Source: Bacteroides caecigallinarum
GTDB lineage: Bacteria; Bacteroidota; Bacteroidia; Bacteroidales; Bacteroidaceae
Direction: 5' to 3'
Length of the DNA stretch: 64,000 nucleotides
Assembly (NCBI RefSeq): GCF_016901995.1
Contig: NZ_JACJLE010000009.1
Coordinates: forward strand, 1-64,000
The notes under the pieces were generated by a model. The model was not told the origin of the DNA. It did no database searches and saw only the letters and a program-made list of their open reading frames with translations. This document shows positions 17,991 through 28,900 of this stretch, piece by piece. Every line of letters starts with the position of its first letter. Position 1 is the stretch's first letter. A program made the translations under genes and the position numbers.

Positions 17991-18500
17991 TTATTCTATT
18001 TCTGCAAAATCTTCCAAATGATTGTCCACATACTCTGCAATTGTAGCAGTCACCATCTCTTCCATATCCATGAACTGTTCTTCCAAATCGTCGAAGACTT
18101 CATAGTGTTCATACATAGCCATAAACTCATCATCAGTACGTTCTTTCTGCAAATCAACCTTGTTTGCATCATAAATGGCTTTGACATCGTATATCAATTT
18201 GGCTAAATCCTTGGCTCCAAACATACGCATAGCCTTGGCAAAAGGATTTTCGAATATATACGGACCATAACCATTCTGAATCAGCTGTACGAAACCTCCC
18301 TCAAGAACTTCCTCACGAAAGATATGATATCCCAACAAAGAATGCTGGAAACCATTAAGCAACGGCATAGTTTCAGCGTTAATCTCACCTCCGGTAACTT
18401 CAATATATTTATCTGTAAAAACTTTGAGGAAAGCATCCATTCCTTCCTCTGCACCCTTACGCAATTCTGCATCGGACACTGTTATTTTCTTTATTTCCAT
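17991..18500 (-). CDS. DMP19-family acidic protein
   Basis: The 169-residue protein is strongly acidic (Asp/Glu-rich C-terminus FDDLEEQFMDMEEMV...). It carries the family segment EEVLEGGFVQLIQNGYG near 62-78, typical of DMP19 (DUF4375). The Neisseria member mimics DNA and antagonises a DNA-binding repressor. Whether this one mimics DNA is unproven. It sits alone between a lipoprotein gene and the IS630 element, 160 bp from the element's left end. No target regulator is adjacent. Confidence 0.75.
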   Translation of the reverse strand: MEIKKITVSDAELRKGAEEGMDAFLKVFTDKYIEVTGGEINAETMPLLNGFQHSLLGYHIFREEVLEGGFVQLIQNGYGPYIFENPFAKAMRMFGAKDLAKLIYDVKAIYDANKVDLQKERTDDEFMAMYEHYEVFDDLEEQFMDMEEMVTATIAEYVDNHLEDFAEIE

Positions 18501-18702
18501 AACTTATGTTTATATTTCTACAAAGGAAATATTTTTTCGCCAAACATACAATATTTATGTAATTTAAGTTTAGTCTAGCAGACTTTAACTTAGTTGACCG
18601 CCGGTTCAGTTAGCCAGTGAACACAAAATCTATCTTTACCATGTTGAAAAGTCATTTTATAGTCAAAAGTAAGTGAAATGCGAAAAATCATTCAAAAAAT
18701 AG

Positions 18703-18710
18703 TATCTTTG
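18703..18710 (+). promoter_or_regulatory. -7 box of the IS630 transposase
   Basis: TATCTTTG lies only 4 nt before the transposase ATG at 18715. The expected transcript start falls at or beside the initiation codon, implying a leaderless or nearly leaderless mRNA. Confidence 0.55.
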
Positions 18711-18714
18711 CACT

Positions 18715-19755
18715 ATGGAAATTCAGTTGTCGACATCAGAAATGGAAGTTTTGCGTAAACTTCAACGGAATTTAGCCGGAAGTTCCGACTATGCCCGTGT
18801 GACTTGCATTCTGATGTTGGGCATGGGTAATACGCCCTCTTTCGTGTCCTCATGTCTTGGAATATACGTTTCCACTGTATACCGTTATCGTTCCGCTTAT
18901 TTACATGGTGGTGCTGATGAACTTCTGGAAAACCGTTACAAGGGTTATTGGGGGCTTCTTGACAGCCGTCAGCTGGCAGCCTTGTGCAAGGAACTACGCG
19001 AGCACATATATACGGATGCCAAAGGTGTGGCGGCCTGGATAAAGTCCGCATTCGGCGTTGAATACACTCCCCAGGGGGTTGCAGACTTGCTGAACCGCAT
19101 CGGATTTACCTATAAGAAGACATCGGAAGTCCCTTGTGAGGCTGATGCCTCAAGGCAGGCGGTCTTTGCCGGGAAACTTTCAGAAATTCTTTCCGGTATG
19201 CCGGAAGATGCGGTGGTTTATTATGCGGACGGTGTCCATCCGACCCACAACAGCCGTTCCACTTATGCGTGGATAGAGAAAGGCGAGAGACTTGAACAGC
19301 CGACCGTCAGCGGTCGTGACAGGGTGAACATCAACGGGTTGCTTAATGCATATGACGTGACAGATGTGATAGCGCATGACTGTGAGAGCGTCAATGCCGA
19401 ATCCACCCGGGATGTTTATCAGTCAGACTTGGAAAGGCATCCCGAAGCTTCCGTCATCTATATCATCTCCGACAATGCCCGCTATTATCACAACAAAAAG
19501 CTCAAGGAATGGGTAAACGGGACGAAAATCAAACAGATATTCCTGCCGCCTTACTCGCCGAACCTCAATTTGATTGAAAGGCTTTGGAAGTTCCTCAGGA
19601 AGAAGGTCATTAACACCGGATTCTACAGGACAAAAGAGAAATTCAGACAGGCCGTCAAGGATTTCTTCGACAATATCGGAAACTATAAAGAAGAGTTGGA
19701 GTCACTTCTAACTCTCAAATTTCGTTTGTGTAATTCGCAAACCATTTCTTTTTAA
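18715..19755 (+). CDS. IS630-family transposase
   Basis: The 346-residue DDE transposase has an N-terminal helix-turn-helix region (about 1-110, with SCLGIYVSTVYRYRSAYLHGG). The catalytic acids are seen in VVYYADGVHPTH (first Asp near 170), YIISDNARYY (second Asp near 260) and NLNLIERLW (Glu near 294). The frame is intact, so the element may be active. No frameshift is needed, unlike some IS630 members. GC content and codon use are higher than in flanking genes, consistent with transfer. Confidence 0.95.
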   Translation: MEIQLSTSEMEVLRKLQRNLAGSSDYARVTCILMLGMGNTPSFVSSCLGIYVSTVYRYRSAYLHGGADELLENRYKGYWGLLDSRQLAALCKELREHIYTDAKGVAAWIKSAFGVEYTPQGVADLLNRIGFTYKKTSEVPCEADASRQAVFAGKLSEILSGMPEDAVVYYADGVHPTHNSRSTYAWIEKGERLEQPTVSGRDRVNINGLLNAYDVTDVIAHDCESVNAESTRDVYQSDLERHPEASVIYIISDNARYYHNKKLKEWVNGTKIKQIFLPPYSPNLNLIERLWKFLRKKVINTGFYRTKEKFRQAVKDFFDNIGNYKEELESLLTLKFRLCNSQTISF

Positions 19756-19760
19756 CTATA

Positions 19761-20043
19761 ATCCTGACAATATATATAAAAACAGCAGTGTGATTTATAG
19801 TTTTTTTCCTGAAAAAAGCAATTTATTTCATGCTTGTACTGAAGTTTTCAGTAGCGGTATTTGTTTTTTCTTAATCCAAATTACGGCACTTCACAGTTCA
19901 AATACTGCTTAAACACTGTTTAAATGGTATTTATACGAAACCCGAAAAATGAAAATTTAGAATGTAGAATACTAAAAAATATATCCAATTACAACCGATG
20001 CAACACCTACTTTTATATCTTTGCATTATATAAGAAAAAAAGA
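19761..20043. other. A/T-rich intergenic stretch right of the IS element
   Basis: About 280 bp without a gene. It holds a short 7-3-7 inverted repeat (19837-19853) followed by a T-rich run, which could be an old terminator. The -7 box TATCTTTG at 20016-20023 lies before the glycosyltransferase gene. Nothing else was recognised. Confidence 0.5.
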
Positions 20044-22401
20044 ATGACTATGAACAAAGACATAACTTGCTTCACCGTTTCCGAAGATGAAAGCATTGCA
20101 AGACACATAATGAAAGAATGCAGCAGAGTGAAGCAGACTATAGCATTGAAAATCAACGAAATGAACTCTACTCAGGGGATAAGAAAAATCTTACGGCAGG
20201 CAGAAACGGATTTTATACTGATATACACCAAACCATTTCCTATAAACCTGGGATATAAAGCCATAGAGCGCATGGCAGACTATCTTATGGCAGACAATGC
20301 CGGTATGACTTATGCCGACCATTACATCATGAAGGAAGATACACGTCTGCCTCATCCTGTTATCGACTATCAGAAAGGAAGTGTACGCGATGACTTCGAC
20401 TTCGGTTCGCTGATAATGTTCAGAACTGATGTTTTCAGAAAAGCAGCCGAAAGCCTTTTGGCGCAAAAGGAATATTTATTCTCGGGACTTTATGCACTGC
20501 GACTGGCTGTTTCGAGAATTGCTGACATTATCCATATCAGGGAGTTTTTATATACAGAAGTAGAAGACGACTTGCGAAAATCGGGAGAGAAACAGTTCGA
20601 CTATGTTGACCCCCGCAACCGAAACGTACAGATAGAGCGTGAAGAGGCTTTTACATATCATCTGAAACAAATAGGTGCTTACCTCCCGCAAAGAAACAGA
20701 CTGATAGATACCGAAGAAGGCAATTTTGCATACGAAGCTTCGGTCATTATTCCTGTGAGAAACAGAGTGAAGACTATTGATGATGCAATAAAGTCGGTTC
20801 TGGAACAGGAAACAGATTTCAAATTCAACATTATAATAATAGACAATCATTCTACTGACGGCACTACCGAATGCATAGATAAGTATAAAAATAATAAGAA
20901 TGTGATACACATAGTTCCGGAACGTACTGACCTAGGCATAGGCGGATGCTGGAATCTGGGTATTGAGCATCCTGAATGCGGACGTTATGCTGTACAACTA
21001 GACAGTGATGACATCTACAGCAGTCCGCACACACTGCAGACTATAGTGGATAAGTTCCGTACAGAGAAATGCGCCATGGTTATAGGCTCGTACAGGATGA
21101 CAAACTTCAGTCTGGAGACGTTGCCTCCTGGAGTGATTGACCACAAAGAGTGGACAGACGAGAATGGCCATAACAACGCTTTGCGTATAAACGGACTCGG
21201 CGCTCCACGCGCTTTCTTCACTCCACTGTTGCGTGAAACAAGAGTTCCGAACACAAGCTATGGAGAGGACTATGCACTGGGACTGGCTTTTTCAAGAAAT
21301 TACAAAATTGGAAGAATTTACGATGTGGTATATCTGTGCCGCCGCTGGGAAGGAAACTCTGATGCGGCATTGAGCATTGAGAAGATTAACCAGAACAATG
21401 CATATAAAGACAGTCTGCGCACTTTGGAGATAAACAGAAGACTCGAACTGGCAGAAAAAGAAGCTGAAGAATTCATTGCCGCACAGTTCGAAAAATGGGA
21501 GCTTTGTCGCAAAAATCATGAAGCGTTGAAAGGCATCAAAACCAAAAGTTTCAATATCGACGGAAACAATATCAAGGTGCAGTTCAATCCGGCAAGAGCA
21601 GTATCTACACTGGCAAAACTTGACAAATCATCCATCGAAGCACGTCCATGCTTCCTCTGCATGAAAAACAAGCCTGAAGAACAGTATTCAATAAGCATTG
21701 ATGCAGGAATGAAATTCAGCATCAGAATAAACCCATATCCTATTCTGCCGGGACATCTGACAATTTCTTCGGAAGAACACATTCCACAGACACTGGCAGA
21801 CAAAATGGATATGCAACTGCCGGGAAAGGTTCTTCAAAAAGTAGAGGATTATTTCGGACACGGATATGCCATATTCTATAATGGCGCTAAGTGCGGCGCA
21901 TCGGCTCCGGATCATTTCCATTTCCAGGCTGCCAGAAAGGAGGATATTCCTTTTATAGCCCAATGGGAAGAAATCTTCAAATCTGCAGTCAAAGATGAAA
22001 CTGTAGAAATGCAGAACGGAGATATATGTACAAGCTTCTCAGTCAATGGCTATATATGTCCGATAAAAGCTTTTATTTCTCACTCTGGTAACATTGATAC
22101 AGAGCTACTCAACAGATATCTGAACTCACTGACTACACATGAAGGTGAAACTGAACCACGATTCAATATGTTTGCATGGAGAGATACAGACGGTAAGTTT
22201 ATAACTGCATATTTTCCGAGAGAAGCGCACCGGCCATCATGCTATTTTGCGGAAGGCAAAGAACAGATATTTGTCAGTCCTGGAGCACTGGATATGGCTG
22301 GTCTTATAGTAACTCCGCGCGAAGAGGATTTCTTAAAAATAACAGAATCGGACATAAAAAAGATTTACAAGGAAGTATCATCATGGAAAAACCATATATA
22401 A
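20044..22401 (+). CDS. Glycosyltransferase (GT-A) fused to HxHxQ phosphorylase/nucleotidyltransferase-like domain (DUF4922 type)
   Basis: The 786-residue protein has three parts. Residues 1-225 resemble the second half of a GT-A domain ([15 protein letters not shown]). Residues 230-430 are a GT2 domain ([19 protein letters not shown], metal site QLDSDD near 320). Residues 500-786 carry CFLC (near 537), [12 protein letters not shown] and HFHFQ (near 625), the GalT/VTC2-type nucleotidyl-transfer motif. This C-terminal part fits DUF4922, whose plant relatives are GDP-sugar phosphorylases. The start was moved to 20044 because the -7 box at 20016-20023 excludes further upstream codons. A SpoIID-domain gene (19-bp overlap) and an AmpG-like permease follow. 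Donor and product are unknown. Confidence 0.8.
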   Translation: MTMNKDITCFTVSEDESIARHIMKECSRVKQTIALKINEMNSTQGIRKILRQAETDFILIYTKPFPINLGYKAIERMADYLMADNAGMTYADHYIMKEDTRLPHPVIDYQKGSVRDDFDFGSLIMFRTDVFRKAAESLLAQKEYLFSGLYALRLAVSRIADIIHIREFLYTEVEDDLRKSGEKQFDYVDPRNRNVQIEREEAFTYHLKQIGAYLPQRNRLIDTEEGNFAYEASVIIPVRNRVKTIDDAIKSVLEQETDFKFNIIIIDNHSTDGTTECIDKYKNNKNVIHIVPERTDLGIGGCWNLGIEHPECGRYAVQLDSDDIYSSPHTLQTIVDKFRTEKCAMVIGSYRMTNFSLETLPPGVIDHKEWTDENGHNNALRINGLGAPRAFFTPLLRETRVPNTSYGEDYALGLAFSRNYKIGRIYDVVYLCRRWEGNSDAALSIEKINQNNAYKDSLRTLEINRRLELAEKEAEEFIAAQFEKWELCRKNHEALKGIKTKSFNIDGNNIKVQFNPARAVSTLAKLDKSSIEARPCFLCMKNKPEEQYSISIDAGMKFSIRINPYPILPGHLTISSEEHIPQTLADKMDMQLPGKVLQKVEDYFGHGYAIFYNGAKCGASAPDHFHFQAARKEDIPFIAQWEEIFKSAVKDETVEMQNGDICTSFSVNGYICPIKAFISHSGNIDTELLNRYLNSLTTHEGETEPRFNMFAWRDTDGKFITAYFPREAHRPSCYFAEGKEQIFVSPGALDMAGLIVTPREEDFLKITESDIKKIYKEVSSWKNHI

Positions 22402-23699
22402 ATGTAGGTATAGTAACGGGGAAAGAAATCTCATTTACTCTGAATGGCAAATACCTGACACAAGAAGGTGAAGTCATAACGGGACAGCTTAAAGCATCTG
22501 CAACGGGAAATGGGGAAATCTCATTGGGCACAAAAAAAATTGAGTCCATAGAACTCACTCCGGAAGACAACAACTGTTCGTTTACACTTCATAATGTAAC
22601 AATAGGTATCTCCTATCATTGGGAAAGGCAAGAGGAGCAGACTTTCACCGGAAAATTAAAACTGATTACAGATGGAGAGAATGTGATAGCCATAAACATA
22701 TTGCCCGTTGAGGATTATCTGGTGAGTGTGATTTCTTCAGAAATGAGTGCCACCTCATCGCTGGAATTCTTGAAATCGCATGCGGTAATATCGCGTAGCT
22801 GGCTTCTTGCACAAATTGAAAACAGAGACAGGAAAAACGTACATAAATCTTTACAACAAAATTTCACAACAGATGAAAACTGTATAATAAGATGGTACGA
22901 CCGTGAGGATCATAAACTTTTCGATGTATGTGCCGACGACCACTGTCAGAGGTATCAGGGAATCACAAAAGCCTCAAACCCGTCTGTAGCAAAAGCTGTG
23001 AAAGAGACTGAGGGCATGGTACTTATGTATGGTGATGAAATATGCGACGCGAGATTTTCAAAATGTTGTGGAGGTGTTTCGGAAACATTCGATACCTGCT
23101 GGGAAGATAAGGATTATCCGTATCTGCAACCTGTCATTGACAATTCTGAAAACAATGATATACCGGACCTCAGTATTGAAGAGAATGCCGAAAAATGGAT
23201 TCGTACCACTCCTGCCGCATTCTGCAATACGCACGATGAAAAGGTTCTGAAACAGATTCTGAACAACTATGATCAGGAAACTACTGATTTCTACCGTTGG
23301 AAAGTGAAATACTCGCAAAAGGAAATATCGGAACTCATTCACAGGAAGACAGGTATTGAGTTTGGAGATATTAAAGATCTCATCCCAATGCAAAGGGGAA
23401 AGTCCGGAAGAATTTCAAGACTTAAAATAGTAGGGACTCTGCGCACTGTAACTATAGGCAAGGAACTGGAAATACGCCGTGCTTTGTCGGAAAGCCATCT
23501 GTTCAGTTCGGCTTTTGTTGTTGACAAGACAGAAGTTGCAGGCAGCGTTCCGTCAGAGTTTACTATAACCGGTGCCGGCTGGGGACACGGAGTAGGTTTA
23601 TGCCAGATTGGTGCAGCCATGATGGGCGAAAAAGGTTATTCCTACGACAAAATTCTTTTACATTATTACAGGAATGCTGAAATAAAGAAAGTTTATTAG
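22383..23699 (+). CDS. SpoIID/LytB-domain protein
   Basis: The 438-residue protein carries a SpoIID domain (about 100-435): [17 protein letters not shown], whose glutamate corresponds to the catalytic Glu of SpoIID, and a C-terminal [15 protein letters not shown] motif. SpoIID is a lytic transglycosylase that cuts glycan strands lacking stem peptides. No signal peptide is visible at the chosen start, so a cytosolic role on imported muropeptides is possible, which would suit the AmpG-like permease next door. The start at 22383 overlaps the previous gene by 19 bp. An upstream start would add low-quality sequence out of frame with the fusion gene. Confidence 0.85.
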   Translation: MEKPYINVGIVTGKEISFTLNGKYLTQEGEVITGQLKASATGNGEISLGTKKIESIELTPEDNNCSFTLHNVTIGISYHWERQEEQTFTGKLKLITDGENVIAINILPVEDYLVSVISSEMSATSSLEFLKSHAVISRSWLLAQIENRDRKNVHKSLQQNFTTDENCIIRWYDREDHKLFDVCADDHCQRYQGITKASNPSVAKAVKETEGMVLMYGDEICDARFSKCCGGVSETFDTCWEDKDYPYLQPVIDNSENNDIPDLSIEENAEKWIRTTPAAFCNTHDEKVLKQILNNYDQETTDFYRWKVKYSQKEISELIHRKTGIEFGDIKDLIPMQRGKSGRISRLKIVGTLRTVTIGKELEIRRALSESHLFSSAFVVDKTEVAGSVPSEFTITGAGWGHGVGLCQIGAAMMGEKGYSYDKILLHYYRNAEIKKVY

Positions 23700-23734
23700 T
23701 TGTTAGTTATTAGTTGTTAGTTATTAGTTGTTAG
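23695..23734. repeat. 14-bp tandem repeat
   Basis: The unit TAGTTGTTAGTTAT is repeated about 2.7 times immediately after the SpoIID-protein stop. It is A/T-rich and fills most of the 61-bp gap before the AmpG-like gene. No stem-loop forms easily. It may be simple slippage. Confidence 0.7.
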
Positions 23735-23760
23735 AATTGGCTTTTGTACTTTAAAATAAT

Positions 23761-25035
23761 ATGAATGAAACAATAAAAACACGTTCGCCATGGACATGGG
23801 TACCTTCGCTTTATTTCGCCGAAGGTCTTCCTTACGTGGCTGTTATGATAATATCGCTCGTAATGTATAAGCGAATGGGAATTTCGAACACGGAAGTGGC
23901 TCTATATACCAGTTGGCTGAACCTTCCTTGGGTTATCAAACCGCTTTGGAGTCCGTTTATCGACATCATAAAAACCAAACGCTACTGGATTACCTCAATG
24001 CAATTGCTGATAGGTGCAGGACTGGCAGGAATAGCTTTCACTATTCCTACAGATTCATTTCTGCAAACCACTCTAGCAATATTCTGGCTGATGGCATTCA
24101 GCTCCGCCACTCACGATATAGCAGCTGACGGATTCTATATGATAGGACTTTCACAACACGAGCAGGCACTGTTTGTAGGAATAAGGAGTACCTTCTATCG
24201 TCTTGCCACAATAACCGGACAGGGTGGACTTATCATGCTTGCCGGTTATCTGGAAAGCAGCAGTGGAAATATCAGCCGGGCATGGAGCATTACTTTCTAT
24301 ATCCTGTCGGGACTGTTCATAGGCCTGTGGCTTTACCACAGATATATCCTACCCCGCCCATCTTCAGACATTAAAATAAGCAACAGCAATTCAGAAGGTA
24401 TTCTGTCGTCATTCATAGGTACATTTCGTTCGTTCTTCAAAAAAGAACAGGCAGTCACGGCTATCCTTTTCATGCTTCTTTACCGCCTGCCCGAAGCTCA
24501 GTTGGCCAAAATGGGTATTCCATTTCTGCTTGACCCGTTGGAAAAAGGTGGTATGGGAATGACTACGGAACAGATTGGTTTCACTCAAGGTACCGTAGGA
24601 GTGATAGGCCTCACAATAGGTGGGATTCTTGGAGGAATTGCAGTTTCTCGTCACGGACTGAAAAAATGGCTCTGGCCTATGGTATGGGCTATATCACTGC
24701 CCGATATAGTTTATGTATATTTGAGTTTCTTTCAGAACAGCAGTCTGGAAGTAATAAATTTATGTATTTTCATCGAACAATTCGGCTATGGTTTTGGTTT
24801 TACTGCATATATGCTCTACATGATTTATTTCTCGCAGGGAGAAAGCAAAACAGCACATTATGCAATATGTACAGCATTTATGGCTTTGGGAATGATGCTT
24901 CCGGGAATGATAGCCGGATGGCTGCAGGAAACCATGGGATACCGTATGTTCTTTATATGGATAATGGTATGCACGGCTGCGACGTTCTGGGTTACATCAT
25001 TGCTGAAAATTGATAACAATTTCGGGAAGAAATGA
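23761..25035 (+). CDS. ampG: AmpG-like muropeptide permease (MFS)
   Basis: The 424-residue inner-membrane protein has about 12 hydrophobic segments. It begins with the AmpG-like WVPSLYFAEGLPYVAV, followed by LPWVIKPLWSPFID and SSATHDIAADGFYM. AmpG carries GlcNAc-anhydroMurNAc peptides into the cytosol for recycling. The neighbouring SpoIID-domain protein and GT/HxHxQ fusion, and the AmgK/MurU operon 7 kb upstream, support a cell-wall salvage role. The substrate form (anhydro or not) cannot be told from sequence. Confidence 0.85.
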   Translation: MNETIKTRSPWTWVPSLYFAEGLPYVAVMIISLVMYKRMGISNTEVALYTSWLNLPWVIKPLWSPFIDIIKTKRYWITSMQLLIGAGLAGIAFTIPTDSFLQTTLAIFWLMAFSSATHDIAADGFYMIGLSQHEQALFVGIRSTFYRLATITGQGGLIMLAGYLESSSGNISRAWSITFYILSGLFIGLWLYHRYILPRPSSDIKISNSNSEGILSSFIGTFRSFFKKEQAVTAILFMLLYRLPEAQLAKMGIPFLLDPLEKGGMGMTTEQIGFTQGTVGVIGLTIGGILGGIAVSRHGLKKWLWPMVWAISLPDIVYVYLSFFQNSSLEVINLCIFIEQFGYGFGFTAYMLYMIYFSQGESKTAHYAICTAFMALGMMLPGMIAGWLQETMGYRMFFIWIMVCTAATFWVTSLLKIDNNFGKK

Positions 25036-25090
25036 GTATAAACAGAAAAATGGGACATAACTTGCTTGAATATTACCATAAAATATCTTT

Positions 25091-25119
25091 TTGATTTTTC
25101 ATTTAAACATATATCTTTG
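25091..25119 (+). promoter_or_regulatory. Promoter of the lipoprotein/Dna2-like unit
   Basis: TTG at 25091-25093 is followed by TATCTTTG at 25112-25119 (18-nt spacing). The start would be near 25124, 14 nt before the first ATG at 25138. Confidence 0.6.
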
Positions 25120-25137
25120 TGACATAATAACAAAAAA

Positions 25138-25938
25138 ATGAAACATATGAAACGAAATCTATTATCAACTCTAATTGTAATTACTAATATATTATTAACA
25201 GCTTTCCTAGCCTCTTGCGGTGAAAGCTATGCTCCGATAACATTGGTCAGCGCTGACGGAAAGAGTCATATTACAAATAATGATACTATATATATCGATG
25301 CTTTCACAGAAGGACAGGATTTCTACATCAATGGAGGCAACGGAAAATATATACTGGAAAATCTGAACAAAGATATCGTCAGCTATGAATACAATGGAGA
25401 GAAATTATCGCTTACTCCAGTAAAGATAGGAAACGGCATTATGCGTATTACTGATTACGAGAAGAATGAAAGCAGATTTGTTATAACCGTTAAAAATCAG
25501 GCACGCATATTCCATGTAAATAATATCTCTACTGAAGTTATAGGAGGATCATTGACTCAGGATGAGACAAAAATGATTGAAGAAGATATAACAAACAGTG
25601 CAATAATGAAGACCGGAGGGTCTATAGAATTTACCTATACTGTAGAAGAGCTTAACGGAGGTAATGTAAGCATATACCCACAAAAAGGCGCAAGTGCAGT
25701 AACCGGAATTTTCAGTCAGAAAGAATCTTACGATCCGGAAAACGGAAACAAGATATTAAGTTTCGACATATCACTGGCAGGAAACAACAAAATAGAACTG
25801 GATCTGATTGATAAAACTGAAAATAATTACACATATAAGGTTCTTCGACATGATGTGACTGAAACATATCAGAGTCAGTATCCTAGACTTGAAAAGGCAA
25901 CAATTGAATATATTCTGGAAGACACAACTGAAAACTGA
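25138..25938 (+). CDS. Lipoprotein of unknown function
   Basis: The 266-residue protein has a lipoprotein signal (TAFLASC, Cys near 27). The mature part starts with a beta-rich segment (SADGKSHITNNDTIYIDAF) resembling the early part of Bacteroidales surface Ig-like lipoproteins. No family was recognised. A second in-frame ATG at 25147 is an equal start candidate. The stop and the start of the large nuclease-helicase gene share one base (TGATG), so the two are translationally coupled, an odd pairing of an envelope protein with a DNA enzyme. Confidence 0.7.
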   Translation: MKHMKRNLLSTLIVITNILLTAFLASCGESYAPITLVSADGKSHITNNDTIYIDAFTEGQDFYINGGNGKYILENLNKDIVSYEYNGEKLSLTPVKIGNGIMRITDYEKNESRFVITVKNQARIFHVNNISTEVIGGSLTQDETKMIEEDITNSAIMKTGGSIEFTYTVEELNGGNVSIYPQKGASAVTGIFSQKESYDPENGNKILSFDISLAGNNKIELDLIDKTENNYTYKVLRHDVTETYQSQYPRLEKATIEYILEDTTEN

Positions 25939-28900
25939 TGACAGACAGACCTGAACACATCGACATACAATCTTTTGATTTTTTCCAAAGAATAGAAAAA
26001 ATACATACTCAGCCCGCAGCGTCGCAAGACAACCTGCGGGCTAAGTATATTTTGCTATATAAGGTTCTGCAACAGGCATGTTACGAACTCACCACAGGAG
26101 TGACAGCCTCATTTGCAAATATGTTCTCCAGGCTGGACTTTATATGCAAGGAGAAGAAGATGACTCCTTCGGACAGATACGCCATACAGACTATGAGGCG
26201 TAACTGTAATTCAGCAATGGGTGATAACTTCCAGCCGGACATGAACGAATATCTCTACGACCTAAGGGCAATAGTGAGATTCATATCACTCGGTTTTGAA
26301 GAAGACATACCGGCATCCATACTTCCGCAGATACCGCATTCCAACCGCCCGTACAGCGGAACACGCCTGTCGCATATTCCTTACGTGAGAGCATCGGTGA
26401 ACAGCTGGAACGAAAATCTTATTTTCGCATCTACCGACAGCGATGAGGATCCGATGATAGTAATCAACTATGCCAAGGGAGGATTTAACGGCGACATGCT
26501 GTATCTGAATGATCTACTTGAGGAAAACATGCAGATAAACCTGCTTGGTGTGAAAGTAGATGAAGAAAACCACTATATACCGGAACTGATAATATTACAT
26601 CCGGACTTTCTGATAGATATCAGTTCGCTGGCTTCATGCTTCAGGGAGTACGGACATCATCCGTTGAACTTTTTCATGAGCCGAATAAAGCCTAAGGCAA
26701 ATACTCACCACATACTTATGGGTAACCTCGCCGGACTGTTTCTGGACGATTATATAAACGAAAGGAATACACAACCTGTGACATACGCAGGCAGCCTGAA
26801 GAAATTCTTCTCGGCTTCGGCACTTGATTTCTGTACCTGCCCTATACCTGACAATTTCCATACAATGGCACAGGCGCAGATGATTAATATCCGTTCCTTC
26901 GTAAATGATATTCTCCCGCACAGCATTCCTTCTTTCGACAGAAACAAGGTTATGCTTGAAGCATCGTTTATTTGCGAAAAGCTTGGTTTGCAGGGACGTG
27001 TGGACTTGCTTCAGAATGATTTCAAGGTACTGATAGAACAAAAATCAGGTAAAAAGGATGAGTACAACAAAAGGCATAAGGAAGACCATTTCATACAGAT
27101 GATGCTGTATCAGGGTGTTTTGATGTATAATTTCGGAAAGGCAACCGAAGATATGCAGACCTTCCTGCTTTATTCCAGATATACGGACGGACTTATCATT
27201 GAACACTTTACCGACAAACTCTTCCGCGAAAGTATCAAGCTGAGAAACATGATAGTGTGCAACGAAATGGCTTTCAGCGAAGGAGCTATTTCGAATGTAA
27301 CGGAAGAGATTGACACAGATCTTCTTAATGAATTGCAGGTGCACAACAAGCTGTGGACCGACTATCAGGAGCCTGAACTTTATAAAACAATTCAGACCCT
27401 AAAACACTGCTCACCACTGGAAAAGGCTTATTTCCAGCGTTTCTTTACATTCATATCAAAGGAATCGGTACTGGCTCGCACAGGCGGCAGTGACGACTCA
27501 TCCAGAGGATTTGCCTCGGTCTGGAACACTCCGTTGGCCGAGAAAATAGAAAACGGTAACATTCTTACAGGTCTGAAAATAAAGGACAAACGCAAGAGTT
27601 CGCCCAACAAGGGATATGACCTGATAGAACTCAGCATACCTGCTCAAGGCGATGATTTCCTGCCCAACTTCAGAAAAGGAGATATAATAATATTCTATCC
27701 ATATACAGAAAAACCAGACGTGAGAGACGAAATTCTCATGAAAGGAAACATAACAGAAATAACTCCCGACAATATAACAATAATACTGAGGAACGGACAG
27801 CAGAACAAGGACATAATAGGTGGAAATAACGATACTTTTGCCATAGAACATGATTCTTCGGACGTTTCCGCTTCGGCAGGAATAAGAGGGCTTTTCTCTT
27901 TCCTTTCTGCACATACAGACAGAAAGGAACTTCTCCTTGGGGCCAGAGAACCATCGTTTAATGAGGGAGTAAAGTTGAACGGCAGCTATGGACGTTTTGA
28001 TGAAATCATTCTCAAGGAAAAACAGGCAGAGGACTACTTCTTGCTTGTAGGACCTCCGGGTACGGGAAAGACTTCGTGTGCATTGAGATTTATGGTTGAA
28101 GAAGCTCTTTCAGAGAAAAATACGTCCATACTGTTATTATCATATACCAACAGGGCTGTAGATGAGATTTGCAACATGCTTGTTGATTCCGGAATAGCAT
28201 CCAATACCCCTTTTATTCGCATAGGGCATGAAATGTCGTGCGACAAAAGATTCGAACCTTTCCTACTGAAAAATCAGTTGGAAGACTGTCCGAAACTGAC
28301 TGATATCAAAAAGAAAATTTCGGATACAAGGATATTCGTAGGAACGACTACCGCCATAAATAACAGACTCAATCTGTTCGATATAAAGCACTTCGATATG
28401 GCAATAATAGACGAGGCTTCGCAGATTCTTGAACCGGACCTGATAGGAATACTATCTGCAAGAAGTGGCAACTGCAATGCAATAGATAAATTCGTGCTTA
28501 TAGGCGATTACAAACAGTTGCCTGCCATTGCACTCCAAAATGCGGAAAGCGCCAAGATTACAGACCCTCTTCTGAATACCATAGGACTGTATGATTGCAG
28601 AAACTCGCTGTTCGAAAGACTGTACAGACAGAGTGATGAAAAGGCAAAAAGCGTACTGAGGAAACAGGGACGAATGCATCCGGCAATCGCCGAATTCCCG
28701 AACACTACGTTCTACAGCCGTGAGTGCCTGGAATGTGTACCTCTCCCCCATCAGGAAGAGGAATTGCCGTATGCAAATATTCCGGAAAATCCGGATATGA
28801 TAGAAAAGCTTCTAACTTCGAGAAGGATGGTTTTCATCACTGCGCCTACCCCTGAAAATATATCAGCATCATCGGATAAAGCCAACATAAACGAGGCTAA

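Larger units (their letters stand above)
18660..19758 (+). mobile_element. Complete IS630-family insertion sequence
   Basis: The element is 1,099 bp with imperfect terminal inverted repeats of about 27 bp (20 of 27 identical, outermost bases TAGT). It is flanked on both sides by TA (18658-18659 and 19759-19760), the TA duplication typical of IS630. It contains one full transposase gene. Joining the flanks gives no interrupted reading frame, so it appears to have landed in intergenic DNA between the DMP19 gene and the glycosyltransferase gene. Confidence 0.85.

Noticed and set aside
19924-20043. ATG at 19924 as start of the glycosyltransferase fusion
   Set aside because: It lies upstream of the -7 box at 20016-20023 and the extra 40 residues are A/T-driven low-complexity sequence.
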